From positions 1 to 41,599 of the forward strand of contig WNDX01000019.1 of assembly GCA_009914615.1 (NCBI GenBank): a stretch of DNA of 41,599 bases, read 5' to 3'. Within the stretch, counting starts at the first letter, position 1; every line of letters starts with the position of its first letter. Positions 25,968 to 34,568 of the stretch are shown piece after piece. The notes under the pieces are model-generated. The model ran no database searches. It was not told the origin of the DNA and saw nothing but the letters and a program-made list of their open reading frames with translations. The position numbers and the translations under genes were made by a program. Source of the stretch: Herbaspirillum frisingense (GTDB taxonomy: Bacteria > Pseudomonadota > Gammaproteobacteria > Burkholderiales > Burkholderiaceae_D).

Positions 25968-26693
25968 TTACATCTCCCCCCAGATGGCATTGAGCGCCGC
26001 CATGGCCGCCATGCCGGCGGTCTCGGTGCGCAGCACGCGCGGTCCCATGGTCAGCATCAATGCGCCCTGGGCGCAGGCCAGTTGTTCTTCTTCTTGGCTG
26101 AAGCCGCCTTCGGGGCCGATCATCAGGGTGACCGCCTGCGGCGGCTGGTGGCGCGCCCAGCCCGACAGCGGTTCTTCGCCGCGCGGCGACAGCAGGATGC
26201 GGCGGTGCAGGTCGCTCTGGGTGATCCAGCGGCGGAAGTCGGCCAGTTCGCCCAGGTGTGGCAGGCGGTTGCGTCCGCATTGCTCGGCGGCGGCGTGGAT
26301 GATGCCTTGCCAGTGCGCCTGTTTCTTGTCGGCGCGTTCGCCCGAGAGCCGCACCACGCAACGCTGCGAGGCCAGCGGCTGGATCGCGGTGGCGCCCAGC
26401 TCGACCGCCTTTTCCACGATCCAGTCCATCTTGGACCCCTCGGGCAACGCCTGGGCCAGCGTCAGCGCATAGGGCAGCTCCGCTTCATGCGGCGAGAAGG
26501 TCTTGATCTCGGCATGGGCGCGCTTCTTCTCGATGGCGGTCAGGGTGGCGGTGTATTGGCCGCCTTCGCCGTTGAACAGCGTGACATGGTCGCCCGGCTG
26601 CAGGCGCAGCACCTGCACGTGATGGGCGATGTGTTCGGGCAGGGCCAGGGCCGATCCTACGCTCAGGGCTTGCGGACAGAAGAAACGGGGCAT
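25968..26693 (-). CDS. rsmE: 16S rRNA (uracil-1498-N3)-methyltransferase
   Basis: 241 residues; SPOUT-class methyltransferase that modifies U1498 of 16S rRNA using SAM. ATG 26693 with AGGAACC upstream gives the typical start MPRFFCPQALSVGSALALP and the PUA-like N-domain (about 1-75). The trefoil-knot C-domain has EKAVELGATAIQPLASQRC, LMIGPEGGFSQEEEQLA and LGPRVLRTETA-like MGPRVLRTETAGMAA. A longer in-frame reading to 26897 runs through the tkt promoter region and is rejected. It is divergent from tkt. Confidence 0.95.
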   Translation of the reverse strand: MPRFFCPQALSVGSALALPEHIAHHVQVLRLQPGDHVTLFNGEGGQYTATLTAIEKKRAHAEIKTFSPHEAELPYALTLAQALPEGSKMDWIVEKAVELGATAIQPLASQRCVVRLSGERADKKQAHWQGIIHAAAEQCGRNRLPHLGELADFRRWITQSDLHRRILLSPRGEEPLSGWARHQPPQAVTLMIGPEGGFSQEEEQLACAQGALMLTMGPRVLRTETAGMAAMAALNAIWGEM

Positions 26694-26767
26694 GGGAGGT
26701 TCCTGGAGGCGATGCGGTATGTCGCGTGAGTATACGTTGGCAAGCGCGCCGGGGCGGCGGCCCTGAA

Positions 26768-26797
26768 TTTTAATCCCGCGGCGCTCTCTGGTAAAAT
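26768..26797 (+). promoter_or_regulatory. Possible sigma-70 promoter for tkt
   Basis: TAAAAT (26792-26797) is a good -10; TTTTAA (26768-26773) is a poor -35 at 18 bp. Transcription would begin near 26804 and give a leader of about 150 nt before ATG 26957. The region is locally AT-rich between the divergent rsmE and tkt genes. Confidence 0.4.
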
Positions 26798-26956
26798 ACG
26801 GCCCCGCGCAACCCCGACTATCCGAGGCGTGCGTTTGACCGGATGACGGCCCGCGGGCGATCCGATCGGCAGCACCGGAGCCGGCTGCACCGTGCATTGG
26901 CTCCCGAACCAGGTTTATGCGCCTACCGGCGCCTCCAGCAACTCTCTGACATCGAC

Positions 26957-28951
26957 ATGATTTCCACTCTCCCCACCGACAAGATGGCCAACGCGATTCG
27001 CGCGCTGGCGATGGACGCCGTTCAAAAAGCCAATTCCGGACACCCGGGCATGCCGATGGGGATGGCGGAAATCGCGGTGGCCCTGTGGGCCAAGCACTAT
27101 CGCCACAACCCGGCCAATCCGCAGTGGGCCAACCGCGACCGCTTCGTGCTGTCCAACGGCCACGGCTCGATGCTGCAATACGCGCTGCTGCACCTGACCG
27201 GTTACGACCTGCCGATGGAAGAGATCAAGAACTTCCGCCAGCTGCATTCCAAGACCGCCGGCCACCCCGAAGTGCACATCACCCCGGGCGTGGAAACCAC
27301 CACCGGCCCGCTGGGCCAAGGCATCACCAACGCGGTCGGCATGGCGCTGGCCGAGAAACTCCTGGCCGCTGAATTCAACAAGCCCGAGCTGGCCGTGGTC
27401 GATCACTACACCTACGCCTTCGTCGGCGACGGCTGCCTGATGGAAGGCATCTCGCACGAAGCCTGCTCGCTGGCCGGCGTGCTGAACCTGTCCAAGCTGA
27501 TCGTGCTGTACGACGACAACGGCATTTCCATCGACGGCCACGTCGAAGGCTGGTTCAAGGACGACACCCCGAAGCGCTTCGAAACCTACGGCTGGAACGT
27601 GATCCCGGGCGTGGACGGCCATAACGTGGAAGCGGTCAGCGCCGCCATCCACCAGGCCAAGCTGGCCGACAAGCCGACCCTGATCTGCTGCCGCACCGTG
27701 ATCGGCAAGGGCTCGCCCAACCTGGCGGGCACCGACAAGGTGCACGGCGCCGCGCTGGGCGACAAGGAAATCGCCGCCGTGCGCGAAGCGCTGGGCTGGA
27801 CTTCCGCTCCCTTCGAGATCCCGGCCGACGTCTATTCCGCCTGGGATGCCAAGGCCACCGGCGCCGATTTCGAAGCCAAGTGGAATCAGACCTTCAACGC
27901 CTACGCCGCCAAGTACCCGGCAGAAGCCGCGGAACTGCTGCGCCGCCTGAAGGGTGAGCTGCCGGCGGCGTTTGAATCGACCGTGGCCGCTTACATCAAT
28001 TCGACGCTGGAAAAGAAGGAAAACATCGCCACCCGCAAGGCCAGCCAGAACGCCATCCAGGCCTATGCGCAGGCGCTGCCGGAATTCCTGGGCGGCTCGG
28101 CCGACCTGACCGGCTCCAACCTGACCAACTGGAAGGAATCGGTGCCGGTGCGCGCCGACCAGGCAGGCAACCACATCAACTACGGCGTGCGCGAATTCGG
28201 CATGAGCGCCGTGATGAACGGCATCGCCCTGCACGGTGGCTACCTGCCGTTCGGCGCCACCTTCCTGACCTTCTCCGACTACAGCCGCAATGCGCTGCGC
28301 ATGGCTGCGCTGATGAAGGCGCGCGCCCTGTTCGTGTTCACCCACGACTCCATCGGCCTGGGCGAAGACGGCCCGACCCACCAGTCGGTCGAACACGTGT
28401 CCAGCCTGCGCCTGATCCCGAACCTGGATAACTGGCGTCCGTGCGACACCACCGAAACCGCGGTGGCCTGGGCTGAATCGATCAAGCGCAAGGACGGTCC
28501 GAGCACCCTGATCTTCTCGCGTCAGAACCTGCCGTTCCAGGAACGCAGCGACGCCCAGATCAAGGACATCGCCCGCGGCGGCTACGTGCTGCGCGACGCG
28601 CCCGGCGCCAAGGTGATTCTGATCGCCACCGGTTCGGAAATCGAACTGGCCACCAAGGCCGCCGACGCGCTGACCGCCGAAGGCATTGCCGTGCGCGTGG
28701 TGTCGATGCCCTCGACCGACGTGTTCGACCGCCAGGACGCCGCCTACAAGGCCTCGGTGCTGACCCGCGGCGTGCCGCGCGTGGCCATCGAAGCCGGCGT
28801 GACCTCGTTCTGGTACAAGTACGTGGGCCTGGAAGGCGCCGTGGTCGGGATCGACACCTTCGGCGAATCGGCCCCGGCCGGCGTGCTGTTCAAGCACTTC
28901 GGCTTCACCGTCGAGAACGTCGTGGCCAAGGCCAAGACCGTTCTGGCCTGA
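26957..28951 (+). CDS. tkt: Transketolase
   Basis: 664 residues, the usual bacterial length. It is a thiamine-diphosphate enzyme of the pentose phosphate and Calvin-type sugar rearrangements, moving two-carbon units between ketose and aldose phosphates. Conserved pieces in order: [14 protein letters not shown] (27-40), [14 protein letters not shown] (117-130), the ThDP/Mg motif [13 protein letters not shown] (158-169), the [11 protein letters not shown] segment with the catalytic Glu, and [18 protein letters not shown] 26957 gives the canonical start; the upstream extension in frame is leader. It is followed 9 bp later by the GNAT gene and then gap, so carbon-metabolism genes are clustered. 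Confidence 0.97.
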   Translation: MISTLPTDKMANAIRALAMDAVQKANSGHPGMPMGMAEIAVALWAKHYRHNPANPQWANRDRFVLSNGHGSMLQYALLHLTGYDLPMEEIKNFRQLHSKTAGHPEVHITPGVETTTGPLGQGITNAVGMALAEKLLAAEFNKPELAVVDHYTYAFVGDGCLMEGISHEACSLAGVLNLSKLIVLYDDNGISIDGHVEGWFKDDTPKRFETYGWNVIPGVDGHNVEAVSAAIHQAKLADKPTLICCRTVIGKGSPNLAGTDKVHGAALGDKEIAAVREALGWTSAPFEIPADVYSAWDAKATGADFEAKWNQTFNAYAAKYPAEAAELLRRLKGELPAAFESTVAAYINSTLEKKENIATRKASQNAIQAYAQALPEFLGGSADLTGSNLTNWKESVPVRADQAGNHINYGVREFGMSAVMNGIALHGGYLPFGATFLTFSDYSRNALRMAALMKARALFVFTHDSIGLGEDGPTHQSVEHVSSLRLIPNLDNWRPCDTTETAVAWAESIKRKDGPSTLIFSRQNLPFQERSDAQIKDIARGGYVLRDAPGAKVILIATGSEIELATKAADALTAEGIAVRVVSMPSTDVFDRQDAAYKASVLTRGVPRVAIEAGVTSFWYKYVGLEGAVVGIDTFGESAPAGVLFKHFGFTVENVVAKAKTVLA

Positions 28952-28960
28952 GCGGACGAC

Positions 28961-29521
28961 ATGCAACAGATGAATGAGGCGGGCAAGCCGGCGTTGACGG
29001 ACGAGATCGTGGTGCGCCGCGCCCGTCCCGGCGACGCCGCCTCGATCGCCGGCGTGCGTATCGATGCCTGGCGCGCCAGCTATCGCGGCCTGGTGCCGGA
29101 TAGCTACCTCGACCACCTGAAGCCCGAAGAGAGCGTCAAGATGTGGGAGCAGGTGCTGGGCGCATCGTCGGATGCCGCCTGTACCTTCGTGGCGGAATCC
29201 GGCGGCGAGATCATCGGTTTCGCTTCCGGCATGACGCTGGCCGACGGCCGCTTCGGCTGCGACGCGGAACTGACCGCGATCTGCGTGCTGCCCGACGAGC
29301 AGCGCCGCGGCCTGGGCAAGCGCCTGCTGGCCAATGTCGCGGCTACGCTGATCAGCGCCGGCGCCACCGGCCTGATGGCCTGGGTGCTGACCAAGAACGA
29401 AGGCGCAGGGGAATTTTTCAGAGCGCTGGGAGCCGAACAGTTGTTCGAGCAGACCTTCACCTGGGACGACGGCAGCGAGCTGGATGAAACCGGCTTCGTC
29501 TGGCGCAAGCTGAAAGCCTGA
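28961..29521 (+). CDS. GNAT-family N-acetyltransferase
   Basis: 186 residues with a full GNAT fold: N-terminal VVRRARPGDAASIAGVRIDA, then TFVAESGGEIIGFASGM (strand 4), the acetyl-CoA motif A AICVLPDEQRRGLGKRLL with QRRGLG, and motif B GLMAWVLTKNEGAGEFFRAL. The C-terminus has GFVWRKL. The acceptor cannot be predicted; small amines, amino acids or protein N-termini are all possible. It starts 9 bp after tkt and is probably co-transcribed. An alternative start at the Met two codons after MQQ exists; the first ATG is kept. Confidence 0.88.
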   Translation: MQQMNEAGKPALTDEIVVRRARPGDAASIAGVRIDAWRASYRGLVPDSYLDHLKPEESVKMWEQVLGASSDAACTFVAESGGEIIGFASGMTLADGRFGCDAELTAICVLPDEQRRGLGKRLLANVAATLISAGATGLMAWVLTKNEGAGEFFRALGAEQLFEQTFTWDDGSELDETGFVWRKLKA

Positions 29522-29691
29522 GCGCGCGGCGCGACGGCATGCAAGGACGGCAAGAATAAAATATCAAGAAGGCCGGAAAAGACGGACAAATGGCCGGGGC
29601 GGATCCGGCGCACCGTGTAGCCTGCAAGACAGGCCGGTTTTCCGGCAAGACCGATTTGCATTGATTTTTTTGATACCTTAAGGAGAAGAGC

Positions 29692-30705
29692 ATGGCAATT
29701 CGCGTTGCAATCAACGGTTATGGCCGCATCGGCCGCAACATCCTGCGCGCCCACTACGAAGGCGGCAAGAAGCACGACATCGAAATCGTGGCGATCAACG
29801 ACCTGGGCGACCCGAAGACCAATGCCCACCTGACCCAGTACGACACCGCGCACGGCAAGTTCCCGGGCACCGTGACGGTGGACGGCGACGCCATCGTGGT
29901 CAACGGCGACCGCATCAAGGTGCTGGCGCAGCGCAACCCGGCCGAACTGCCGTGGGGCGAGCTGGGCGTGGACGTGGTGCTGGAATGCACCGGATTCTTC
30001 ACCACCAAGGAAAAGGCCAGCGCCCACATCAAGGGCGGCGCCAAGAAGGTGATCATCTCGGCGCCGGGCGGCAAGGACGTGGATGCGACCGTCGTGTACG
30101 GCGTCAACCACGGCGTGCTGAAGGCATCCGACACCGTGATCTCCAACGCATCGTGCACCACCAACTGCCTGGCGCCGCTGGTGCAGCCGCTCAATGACAA
30201 GATCGGCCTGCTGAACGGCCTGATGACCACCATCCACGCCTACACCAACGACCAGGTGCTGACCGACGTCTATCACGAAGACCTGCGTCGCGCCCGTTCG
30301 GCCACCCAGTCGATGATCCCGACCAAGACCGGCGCCGCTGCCGCGGTCGGCCTGGTGCTGCCGGAACTGAACGGCAAGCTGGACGGCTACGCCATCCGCG
30401 TGCCGACGATCAACGTCTCCATCGTTGACCTGTCCTTCGTGGCCGCGCGCGACACCTCGGTGGATGAAGTCAATGCCATCCTGAAGGCCGCTTCGGAAGC
30501 CGGTCCGCTGAAGGGCATCCTGACCTACAACACCGATCCGCTGGTGTCCGTGGACTTCAACCACAACCCGGCATCGTCCAACTTCGACGCCACCCTGACC
30601 AAGGTCTCCGGCCGTCTGGTCAAGGTTTCGTCCTGGTACGACAACGAGTGGGGCTTCTCCAACCGCATGCTGGACACCACGGTCGCCCTGGCTAGCGCCA
30701 AGTAA
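29692..30705 (+). CDS. gap: Glyceraldehyde-3-phosphate dehydrogenase, type I
   Basis: 337 residues; glycolytic/gluconeogenic enzyme oxidising glyceraldehyde-3-phosphate with phosphate and NAD. It has the Rossmann motif [10 protein letters not shown] (7-16), the NAD-selecting NDLGD (36-40), catalytic Cys155 in [12 protein letters not shown], and [13 protein letters not shown] near the C-terminus. A strong AAGGAGAAG ribosome binding site lies just before ATG 29692. About 170 bp separate it from the GNAT gene, enough for its own promoter, though none is obvious. Two hairpins follow the gene. Confidence 0.97.
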   Translation: MAIRVAINGYGRIGRNILRAHYEGGKKHDIEIVAINDLGDPKTNAHLTQYDTAHGKFPGTVTVDGDAIVVNGDRIKVLAQRNPAELPWGELGVDVVLECTGFFTTKEKASAHIKGGAKKVIISAPGGKDVDATVVYGVNHGVLKASDTVISNASCTTNCLAPLVQPLNDKIGLLNGLMTTIHAYTNDQVLTDVYHEDLRRARSATQSMIPTKTGAAAAVGLVLPELNGKLDGYAIRVPTINVSIVDLSFVAARDTSVDEVNAILKAASEAGPLKGILTYNTDPLVSVDFNHNPASSNFDATLTKVSGRLVKVSSWYDNEWGFSNRMLDTTVALASAK

Positions 30706-30712
30706 GACCCGG

Positions 30713-30745
30713 ATACCGGTTTCGGAGTGTTCCCGAAGCCGGTAT
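30713..30745 (+). other. Long hairpin just after gap
   Basis: ATACCGGTTTCGG (30713-30725) pairs with CCGAAGCCGGTAT (30733-30745) over 13 positions with one G-U pair and a 7-base loop, 7 bp after the gap stop. There is no T tract, so it is more likely an mRNA 3'-end stabiliser or processing site than an intrinsic terminator. Confidence 0.6.
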
Positions 30746-30837
30746 CGGCAAAATTGGGGCTGATTCGGCTTCTTTTCCTCGGATGCAAGCTTGCTTGGGC
30801 CGGTGAAAATATGTCATCAGCCTGCAAAAGATCGAGA

Positions 30838-30871
30838 GGCTGTTGCAAACTCCGGTTTGCAATGGCCTTTT
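30838..30871 (+). terminator. Probable intrinsic terminator between gap and the lipoprotein gene
   Basis: GGCTGTTGCAAAC (30838-30850) pairs with GTTTGCAATGGCC (30855-30867) around a TCCG loop. That is 13 continuous pairs, including two G-U, followed by TTTT. It lies 132 bp after gap and 65 bp before the lipoprotein ATG, so it either ends the gap transcript or attenuates the next gene. Confidence 0.6.
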
Positions 30872-30935
30872 GTCCTTATGCGGCATTGCATTTCGAGCAA
30901 CCTACAAGAGCAACCGACTCCACAAGAGGGACGTA

Positions 30936-31463
30936 ATGTCAGCAACGTCATCCCAGGCCCGCCGCCTGTTCGCCAACCTGGCCCTGATCGCCGGCGTCAC
31001 CCTGTCGCTGTCCGCCTGCGACTACATCAGCAGCTTTTCCAAGCCCAAGCAGACTCCCGAAGAGGCCAAGGCCGAAGGCATTGCGCTGGGCGCGGGTTGC
31101 CGCCAGGCCGGCCAGACGCTGGAAGATTGCTACCAGCGCAACCCCGACGCCCTGAAGGCCGGCATCTTCACCGGCTGGAAGGACATGCACGAATACATGG
31201 CAGCCAAGGGCATCCAGACCGTCACGCCGCCAACGCCGCCGGCCGCCGACGCTGCCAAGGATGACGGCAAGGGCAAGGACTCGAAGGATGCAAAGGACGC
31301 CAAGGATTCCGCCAGCGACCGCAGCAGCCGTTCGCGCGACCGCGATACGAACCGCGACAGCAGCCGCTCGCGCGATCGCGAGAGCTCCTCGTCCTCCAAG
31401 GACAGCGGCAGCAGCAGCGACCGCCGCGCCAGCCGCGACGAGAAGCAGCCGCCCAAGTATTGA
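30936..31463 (+). CDS. Predicted lipoprotein with Arg/Ser-rich low-complexity tail
   Basis: 175 residues from ATG 30936 (AGAGGGA upstream). A signal with lipobox LSAC places the lipidated Cys at 28. Asp at +2 would favour inner-membrane retention under the E. coli Lol rule. A small folded part (about 35-100, with two cysteines in GAGCRQAG and LEDCYQRN and a WKDMHEYMAAKGI helix) is followed by a Lys/Asp-rich stretch. Then come RS/RD repeats such as SSRSRDRDTNRDSSRSRDRE. I do not recognise a named family. The tail is probably disordered and highly charged. It stands alone between two terminators. Confidence 0.85.
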   Translation: MSATSSQARRLFANLALIAGVTLSLSACDYISSFSKPKQTPEEAKAEGIALGAGCRQAGQTLEDCYQRNPDALKAGIFTGWKDMHEYMAAKGIQTVTPPTPPAADAAKDDGKGKDSKDAKDAKDSASDRSSRSRDRDTNRDSSRSRDRESSSSSKDSGSSSDRRASRDEKQPPKY

Positions 31464-31503
31464 TGGCAAGCCGCCGGCGCTTCGGCTGCCGGCCTGCGCG
31501 GAT

Positions 31504-31542
31504 AAAAAAACGGGATGCGTCATGACGACGCATCCCGTTTTT
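31504..31542. terminator. Bidirectional rho-independent terminator between convergent lipoprotein and glnE genes
   Basis: The A run and AACGGGATGCGTC (to 31521) pair with GACGCATCCCGTTTTT (31527-31542). The 13-bp stem is flanked by A and T tracts, serving both converging genes. Confidence 0.88.
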
Positions 31543-31573
31543 CATTGAACGCCCGCTCCGGCGGGCAGCGCGC

Positions 31574-34291
31574 TCAGCCGAACACCTGTTGCCACAGGCG
31601 GATCACGCAGGCGCGTTCGTGCTCTACCCGCACCGCGTCGATGTGGGCGCGTTCCGAGCCTTGCAGGCGGATCTGGTGCTGCAGTTTGCGGAAGATGCGA
31701 TAAGCGTTGGCCGCCTCGTCGGCCAGCAGCGCGTCGATCAGGCCCAGTTTGGCGGCCAGCTTGAGCAGGGCGATGTTGCCGATGTCGCCGGTCAGTTGCG
31801 GATGATCCGGGGCGTGACGCAGCACCAGGTACTGCACCATGAACTCGATATCGATCATGCCGCCCTCGTCGTGCTTGAGGTCGAACAGCGTGGTGCGGTT
31901 GGGATGGGCGTCGCGCATGCGGCGGCGCATGGACAGCACTTCCTCTTCCAGCTTGGCGTGGTCACGCGGCTGGCGCAGCACGCGCTCGCGCAGCGCCTCG
32001 AAGCGTTCGCCGATGCCGGCGTCGCCGGCGCAGAAGCGGGCGCGCGTGAGGGCCTGGTGTTCCCAGATCCAGGCGGCGTTGAGCTGGTACTTCTCGAACG
32101 CGGACAGCGGCGACACCAGCAGGCCGCTGGCGCCGTCGGGGCGCAGCGCGATATCGATGTCGAACAGCGTGCCGGCCGGGGTATGGCTGGTCATCCAGGT
32201 GATGAAGCGCTGCGCCAGCTTGGCGTACAGCGCCGGTGCCTCCTGGTCGTCATCGTCGTAGAGGAAGACCACATCGAGATCGGACACGTACCCCAGTTCC
32301 TTGCCGCCCAGCTTGCCGTAGGCGATCACCGCGAACTGCGGCACCTCGCGGTGGCGCTGGGTGATGGTCTGCCAGACCGCCTTGATGGTGGCGTCCACCA
32401 GGATGTCGGCCAGCGCCGACAGTTCGTCGGCCAGCTTTTCCACCGACAGGTCGCCCTCCAGATCCTGGGCCAGCAGGCGGAACAGCTCGGCGTGATGCAG
32501 CTCGCGTAGGATGTCCATCTGGCGCTCGGTGTCGCCCGGCGCGGTGTCCAACTGGCGCTGGCAATTTTCGGCGAAGGCGCTCCAGTCGGAAGCGGTCTTC
32601 AGATTGCGGTCGTCCAGCAGTTCGTCCAGCAGGATGGGGTGCTGGGTCAGGTAGGTGGCGGCCCAGCCGCTGGCGCCGATCATGCGGATCAGGCGCGCCA
32701 GCGCATGCGGATACTCGGTCAGCAGCGCCAGGTAGGCCGCGCGGCGGGCGATGGCTTCGAGGAAGTCGAGCAGGCGGCCCAGCGCCGGCAATTGGTCGTA
32801 GTGCAGCGCGGCCAGCAATGGCAGGCAGGCGTTGATGACGGTATTGAGACGGTTGCGGCTGGCTTCCGGCAGGCTTTGCATGCGCGGCGATTGCCAGGTC
32901 AGGTGCAGGCGCTTGGCGCCGGCCTCGATGTCAGCCTCCGGGAAGCCGACCAGCTTGAGCGCGTCGGCCAGGCCTTCCAGGCCGTCGGTATCGCTCACGC
33001 CAGGCGTCTCGTTGTCGGATTCGCCGGACTGCTTGTCGTTGAAGATGGCGTCGAACTGCGCGGCAACGATGCGGCGGTGCCGCTCCAGTTCGTGCAGCAG
33101 CGCCTCGGTGCGCTCGTAGCCCATCATCTGCGCCACCAGCAGCAGGTCGTCCGGATTGACCGGCAGGGTGTGGGTTTGCGCGTCTTCCAGGTATTGCAGG
33201 CGGTGCTCCAGGTCGCGCAGGAAGGTATAGGCGGCCAGCAATTGCTCGACCACTTCCGGCGCCAGCAGGTTCTTGGCGGCCAACGTGCGCAGCGTGACGC
33301 GGGTGGAGCGGTCGCGCAGTTCGGGATCGCGACCGCCGCGGATCAGCTGGAACACCTGGCTGGCGAATTCGATTTCGCGGATGCCGCCGCGGCCCAGCTT
33401 GACGTTATTGCTGCGGTCCGGGTGCAGCGCCTCCTGGCGCTTGACCTCGGCGCGGATCTGGCCGTGCATGGAGCGCAGCGCATCGATCGAGCCGTAATCC
33501 AGGTAGCGGCGGAAGATGAAGGGCCGGCTGATGCCTTCCAGCGCGGCGATGTCCTCGGCCTCGCCGGTCAGGGCGCGCGCCTTGGTCCAGGCGTAGCGCT
33601 CCCATTCGCGGCCCTGGCGCACCAGGTATTCCTCGACCATGTTGAAGCTGGCCACCAGCGGGCCGGAATTGCCGTTGGGGCGTAGCGCCATGTCCACCCG
33701 GAAGGTAAAGCCGTCCTCGGTGATCTCGGCCAGGGCGCCGATCAGCTTCTTGCCCAGGCGCACGAAGAATTCATGGTTGGAGAGCGATTTCTGTCCGGCG
33801 TCGGCGCGGGTGTCGCCGTCTTCGGGATAGACGAAGATCAGGTCGATATCGGAGGAGACGTTGAGTTCGCCGCCGCCCAGCTTGCCCATGCCCAGCACGA
33901 TCATCTGCTGCGAGCGTCCGGATTCCTCGCCGATGGGCGTGCCGTAGAGCGCGGTCTGTTCGTCCATCAGGGCGGTCAGATGGCCTTGCACGGCGAAGTC
34001 GGCGAACTCGGTCATGGTCGCCACCACCTCGGCCAGGTCGGCCCGGCCGGCCAGGTCGCGCTCGATCAGGGTGCAGATCACCAGGTTGCGCAGGCGCCGC
34101 ATGGCGGCGTTGAGCGTCGCGCCGGCATCCAGGTCGGCGCGCAGGCGGCGTTCGAAGAAGGCGCGGTCCATCGGCGCGGCGGCCGCTTCGGCCACCAGCG
34201 CCGGGCGCGCGGGATCGGCCTGGGTCCAGCGCTGGTAGTAACGGGAGGCGCTGGCATCGACAAGGGAGCGGATCGGATCTGGCATAAGCAT
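31574..34291 (-). CDS. glnE: Bifunctional glutamine synthetase adenylyltransferase / adenylyl-removing enzyme
   Basis: 905 residues (E. coli 946). It adds AMP to or removes it from glutamine synthetase in response to PII and glutamine. Two nucleotidyltransferase domains are seen: an N-terminal deadenylylase with GMGKLGGGELNVSSDIDLIF near 134, and a C-terminal adenylylase with YGKLGGKELGYVSDLDVVFL near 655. GlnD-type PII-uridylyltransferase helices lie after each. The start could be ATG 34291, ATG 34285 or TTG 34294; none has a clear ribosome binding site. It ends 28 bp from the shared terminator. It is relevant to, but not linked with, the nitrogen operon at 13217-25208. Confidence 0.96.
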   Translation of the reverse strand: MLMPDPIRSLVDASASRYYQRWTQADPARPALVAEAAAAPMDRAFFERRLRADLDAGATLNAAMRRLRNLVICTLIERDLAGRADLAEVVATMTEFADFAVQGHLTALMDEQTALYGTPIGEESGRSQQMIVLGMGKLGGGELNVSSDIDLIFVYPEDGDTRADAGQKSLSNHEFFVRLGKKLIGALAEITEDGFTFRVDMALRPNGNSGPLVASFNMVEEYLVRQGREWERYAWTKARALTGEAEDIAALEGISRPFIFRRYLDYGSIDALRSMHGQIRAEVKRQEALHPDRSNNVKLGRGGIREIEFASQVFQLIRGGRDPELRDRSTRVTLRTLAAKNLLAPEVVEQLLAAYTFLRDLEHRLQYLEDAQTHTLPVNPDDLLLVAQMMGYERTEALLHELERHRRIVAAQFDAIFNDKQSGESDNETPGVSDTDGLEGLADALKLVGFPEADIEAGAKRLHLTWQSPRMQSLPEASRNRLNTVINACLPLLAALHYDQLPALGRLLDFLEAIARRAAYLALLTEYPHALARLIRMIGASGWAATYLTQHPILLDELLDDRNLKTASDWSAFAENCQRQLDTAPGDTERQMDILRELHHAELFRLLAQDLEGDLSVEKLADELSALADILVDATIKAVWQTITQRHREVPQFAVIAYGKLGGKELGYVSDLDVVFLYDDDDQEAPALYAKLAQRFITWMTSHTPAGTLFDIDIALRPDGASGLLVSPLSAFEKYQLNAAWIWEHQALTRARFCAGDAGIGERFEALRERVLRQPRDHAKLEEEVLSMRRRMRDAHPNRTTLFDLKHDEGGMIDIEFMVQYLVLRHAPDHPQLTGDIGNIALLKLAAKLGLIDALLADEAANAYRIFRKLQHQIRLQGSERAHIDAVRVEHERACVIRLWQQVFG

Positions 34292-34568
34292 CAACTATGG
34301 GCGAGGGGCCGGAAGTTTCCGGGGCAGGTGTAAAAGAAGGAAAACAGGCCGGAAACAGCTTCAGAACACCGCTTCCGGCGTCGAAAACAGGGCATGCCTG
34401 ACGCTGCCCTGACGAATTGGCCTCCGAAGGGCGATTCTATCGCCTGTTTTTAAACTTATCGCCGCTTTTGGCGCTCTTAGCAGCTCCCGGCGGATGGTAA
34501 GGGCCGGTTTTCCATGCGATCATGTCATCCGCGCGAATTATTCCATACTGAGCAGCCATTGCATCCTG

